From Flammeovirga kamogawensis (GTDB lineage Bacteria > Bacteroidota > Bacteroidia > Cytophagales > Flammeovirgaceae): a DNA stretch of 64,000 bases. The DNA lies in NCBI RefSeq assembly GCF_018736065.1, contig NZ_CP076128.1, positions 3,573,501 through 3,637,500 on the forward strand, given 5' to 3'. Both the position numbers and the translations under genes were made by a program. Of the stretch, positions 63,692 to 64,000 are shown in pieces. Numbering within the stretch: the first letter of the stretch is position 1; each line of letters begins with the position of its first letter. Under the pieces are notes generated by a model that was not told the DNA's origin, did not search any database, and worked only from the letters and a program-made list of their open reading frames with translations.

Positions 63692-64000
63692 GAGTCAAAC
63701 CGACTTGTGAATTGCTTGGGTTAAATCGACAAATTTATTATCGTTCAAAAAGGAAAGTAAAAAAGAATAATAGTATTGCATCTAAAGTAGTAGACTTAGT
63801 GAAAAGAATTCGTTTGAAGCAAACTAAAATAGGGACAAGGAAATTATATCAATTACTTCTTCCTGAATTGCAATTACTAAATGTAGGTCGAGATAAGCTT
63901 TTTGATATCATGAGGGCTAATCGACTCGATATCAAGCCTAAAAAACAATATCATGTCACTACAAATTCTCATCACAGATTTAAAAAGCATAAAAATCTTA
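63640..64000 (+). CDS. IS3-family transposase OrfB, partial (runs off the window)
   Basis: The open -1 frame begins after the stop at 63637-63639 and continues to the window edge. It encodes FKKEEKIGVKPTCELLGL, IGTRKLYQLL, LNVGRDKLFDIMRANRL and KKQYHVTTNSHHRFKKHKN, the N-terminal HTH_21 region of IS3 OrfB. The DDE catalytic core lies beyond the window. It has no own start of note and is probably made only as an OrfAB fusion by frameshifting at 63673-63679. Confidence 0.85.

Larger units (their letters stand above)
63224..64000 (+). mobile_element. IS3-family insertion sequence, left part (cut by window end)
   Basis: The element starts with TGTCTCGTCCTGAA, an end of the TG type used by the IS3 family, 39 bases before orfA. 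OrfA and OrfB overlap with a -1 frameshift, the usual IS3 layout. The right end, the right inverted repeat and the target duplication lie outside the window. Confidence 0.8.

Overview
The window reads as a chromosomal segment of an AT-rich member of the Bacteroidota, most likely a gliding marine member of the Cytophagales (Flammeovirga-like; this is inference, no marker gene was compared). The evidence is: secreted proteins ending in type IX secretion (T9SS) type A sorting domains, the gliding lipoprotein GldB, Bacteroidota-type promoters (TTG/TTTG about 18-20 bases before TAnnTTTG) in front of several tRNA, rnpB and protein genes, few Shine-Dalgarno sites, and families typical of the phylum (BatE-like TPR/SH3 protein, DUF4254, DUF2141, WG repeats, TPR-SpoIIE receptors).

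Layout. 0.4-6 kb: three tandem, separately terminated paralogous cell-surface proteins with beta-helix-like N-terminal regions, an Ig/FN3-like module and a T9SS sorting tail. 6-11.6 kb: glycerophosphodiesterase, RNase P RNA, EngB, two identical tRNA-Asn genes, FabD, a degenerate receiver protein and a cyclophilin lipoprotein. 11.7-18.6 kb: a complete four-gene multidrug efflux operon (TetR regulator, TolC-type channel, lipoprotein adaptor, RND pump) with a candidate operator. 18.6-26.2 kb: sugar-nucleotide epimerase, TrkA-type RCK protein, uridine kinase, an unassigned small RNA with its own promoter and terminator, a two-active-site retropepsin/PDZ protein, BirA, RsfS and FtsH. 26.2-28.3 kb: a MarR regulator with two palindromes in its leader, a tiny secreted protein that is almost only a sorting domain, and an array of eight tRNA-Lys genes plus one tRNA-Leu. 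28.3-45.7 kb: mainly housekeeping and envelope genes (BatE-like protein, output-less sensor, MarC, MFS transporter, NqrM-like protein, GT9/DUF4254 cluster, RlmB, M28 peptidase, acyl-CoA dehydrogenase, tRNA-Ser, YihY, thioesterase, GrpE-DnaJ, M20 amidohydrolase). 45.8-63.2 kb: FtsX-type permease, a large WG-repeat protein, NhaD-type antiporter, GldB, HPF, Xer recombinase, S21, a K+ channel, rhomboid protease, PhoH, DacB and a TPR-GAF-SpoIIE phosphatase receptor. 63.2 kb to the end: the left part of an IS3-family element cut by the window edge.

How the genes fit together: protein quality control and translation (EngB, RsfS, HPF, S21, RlmB, FtsH, GrpE/DnaJ, cyclophilin), envelope building and export (T9SS cargo, GldB, RND efflux, FtsX-type permease, GT9, DacB) and ion balance (NhaD, K+ channel, RCK protein) dominate. 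No defence island, CRISPR array, prophage or biosynthetic cluster is visible. The most interesting unexplained items are the small RNA near 21.2-21.4 kb, the modular tandem T9SS paralogs with a shared unrecognised middle module, the tandem tRNA-Lys array, the sorting-domain-only secreted protein, and several signalling proteins lacking a normal output or phosphoacceptor.
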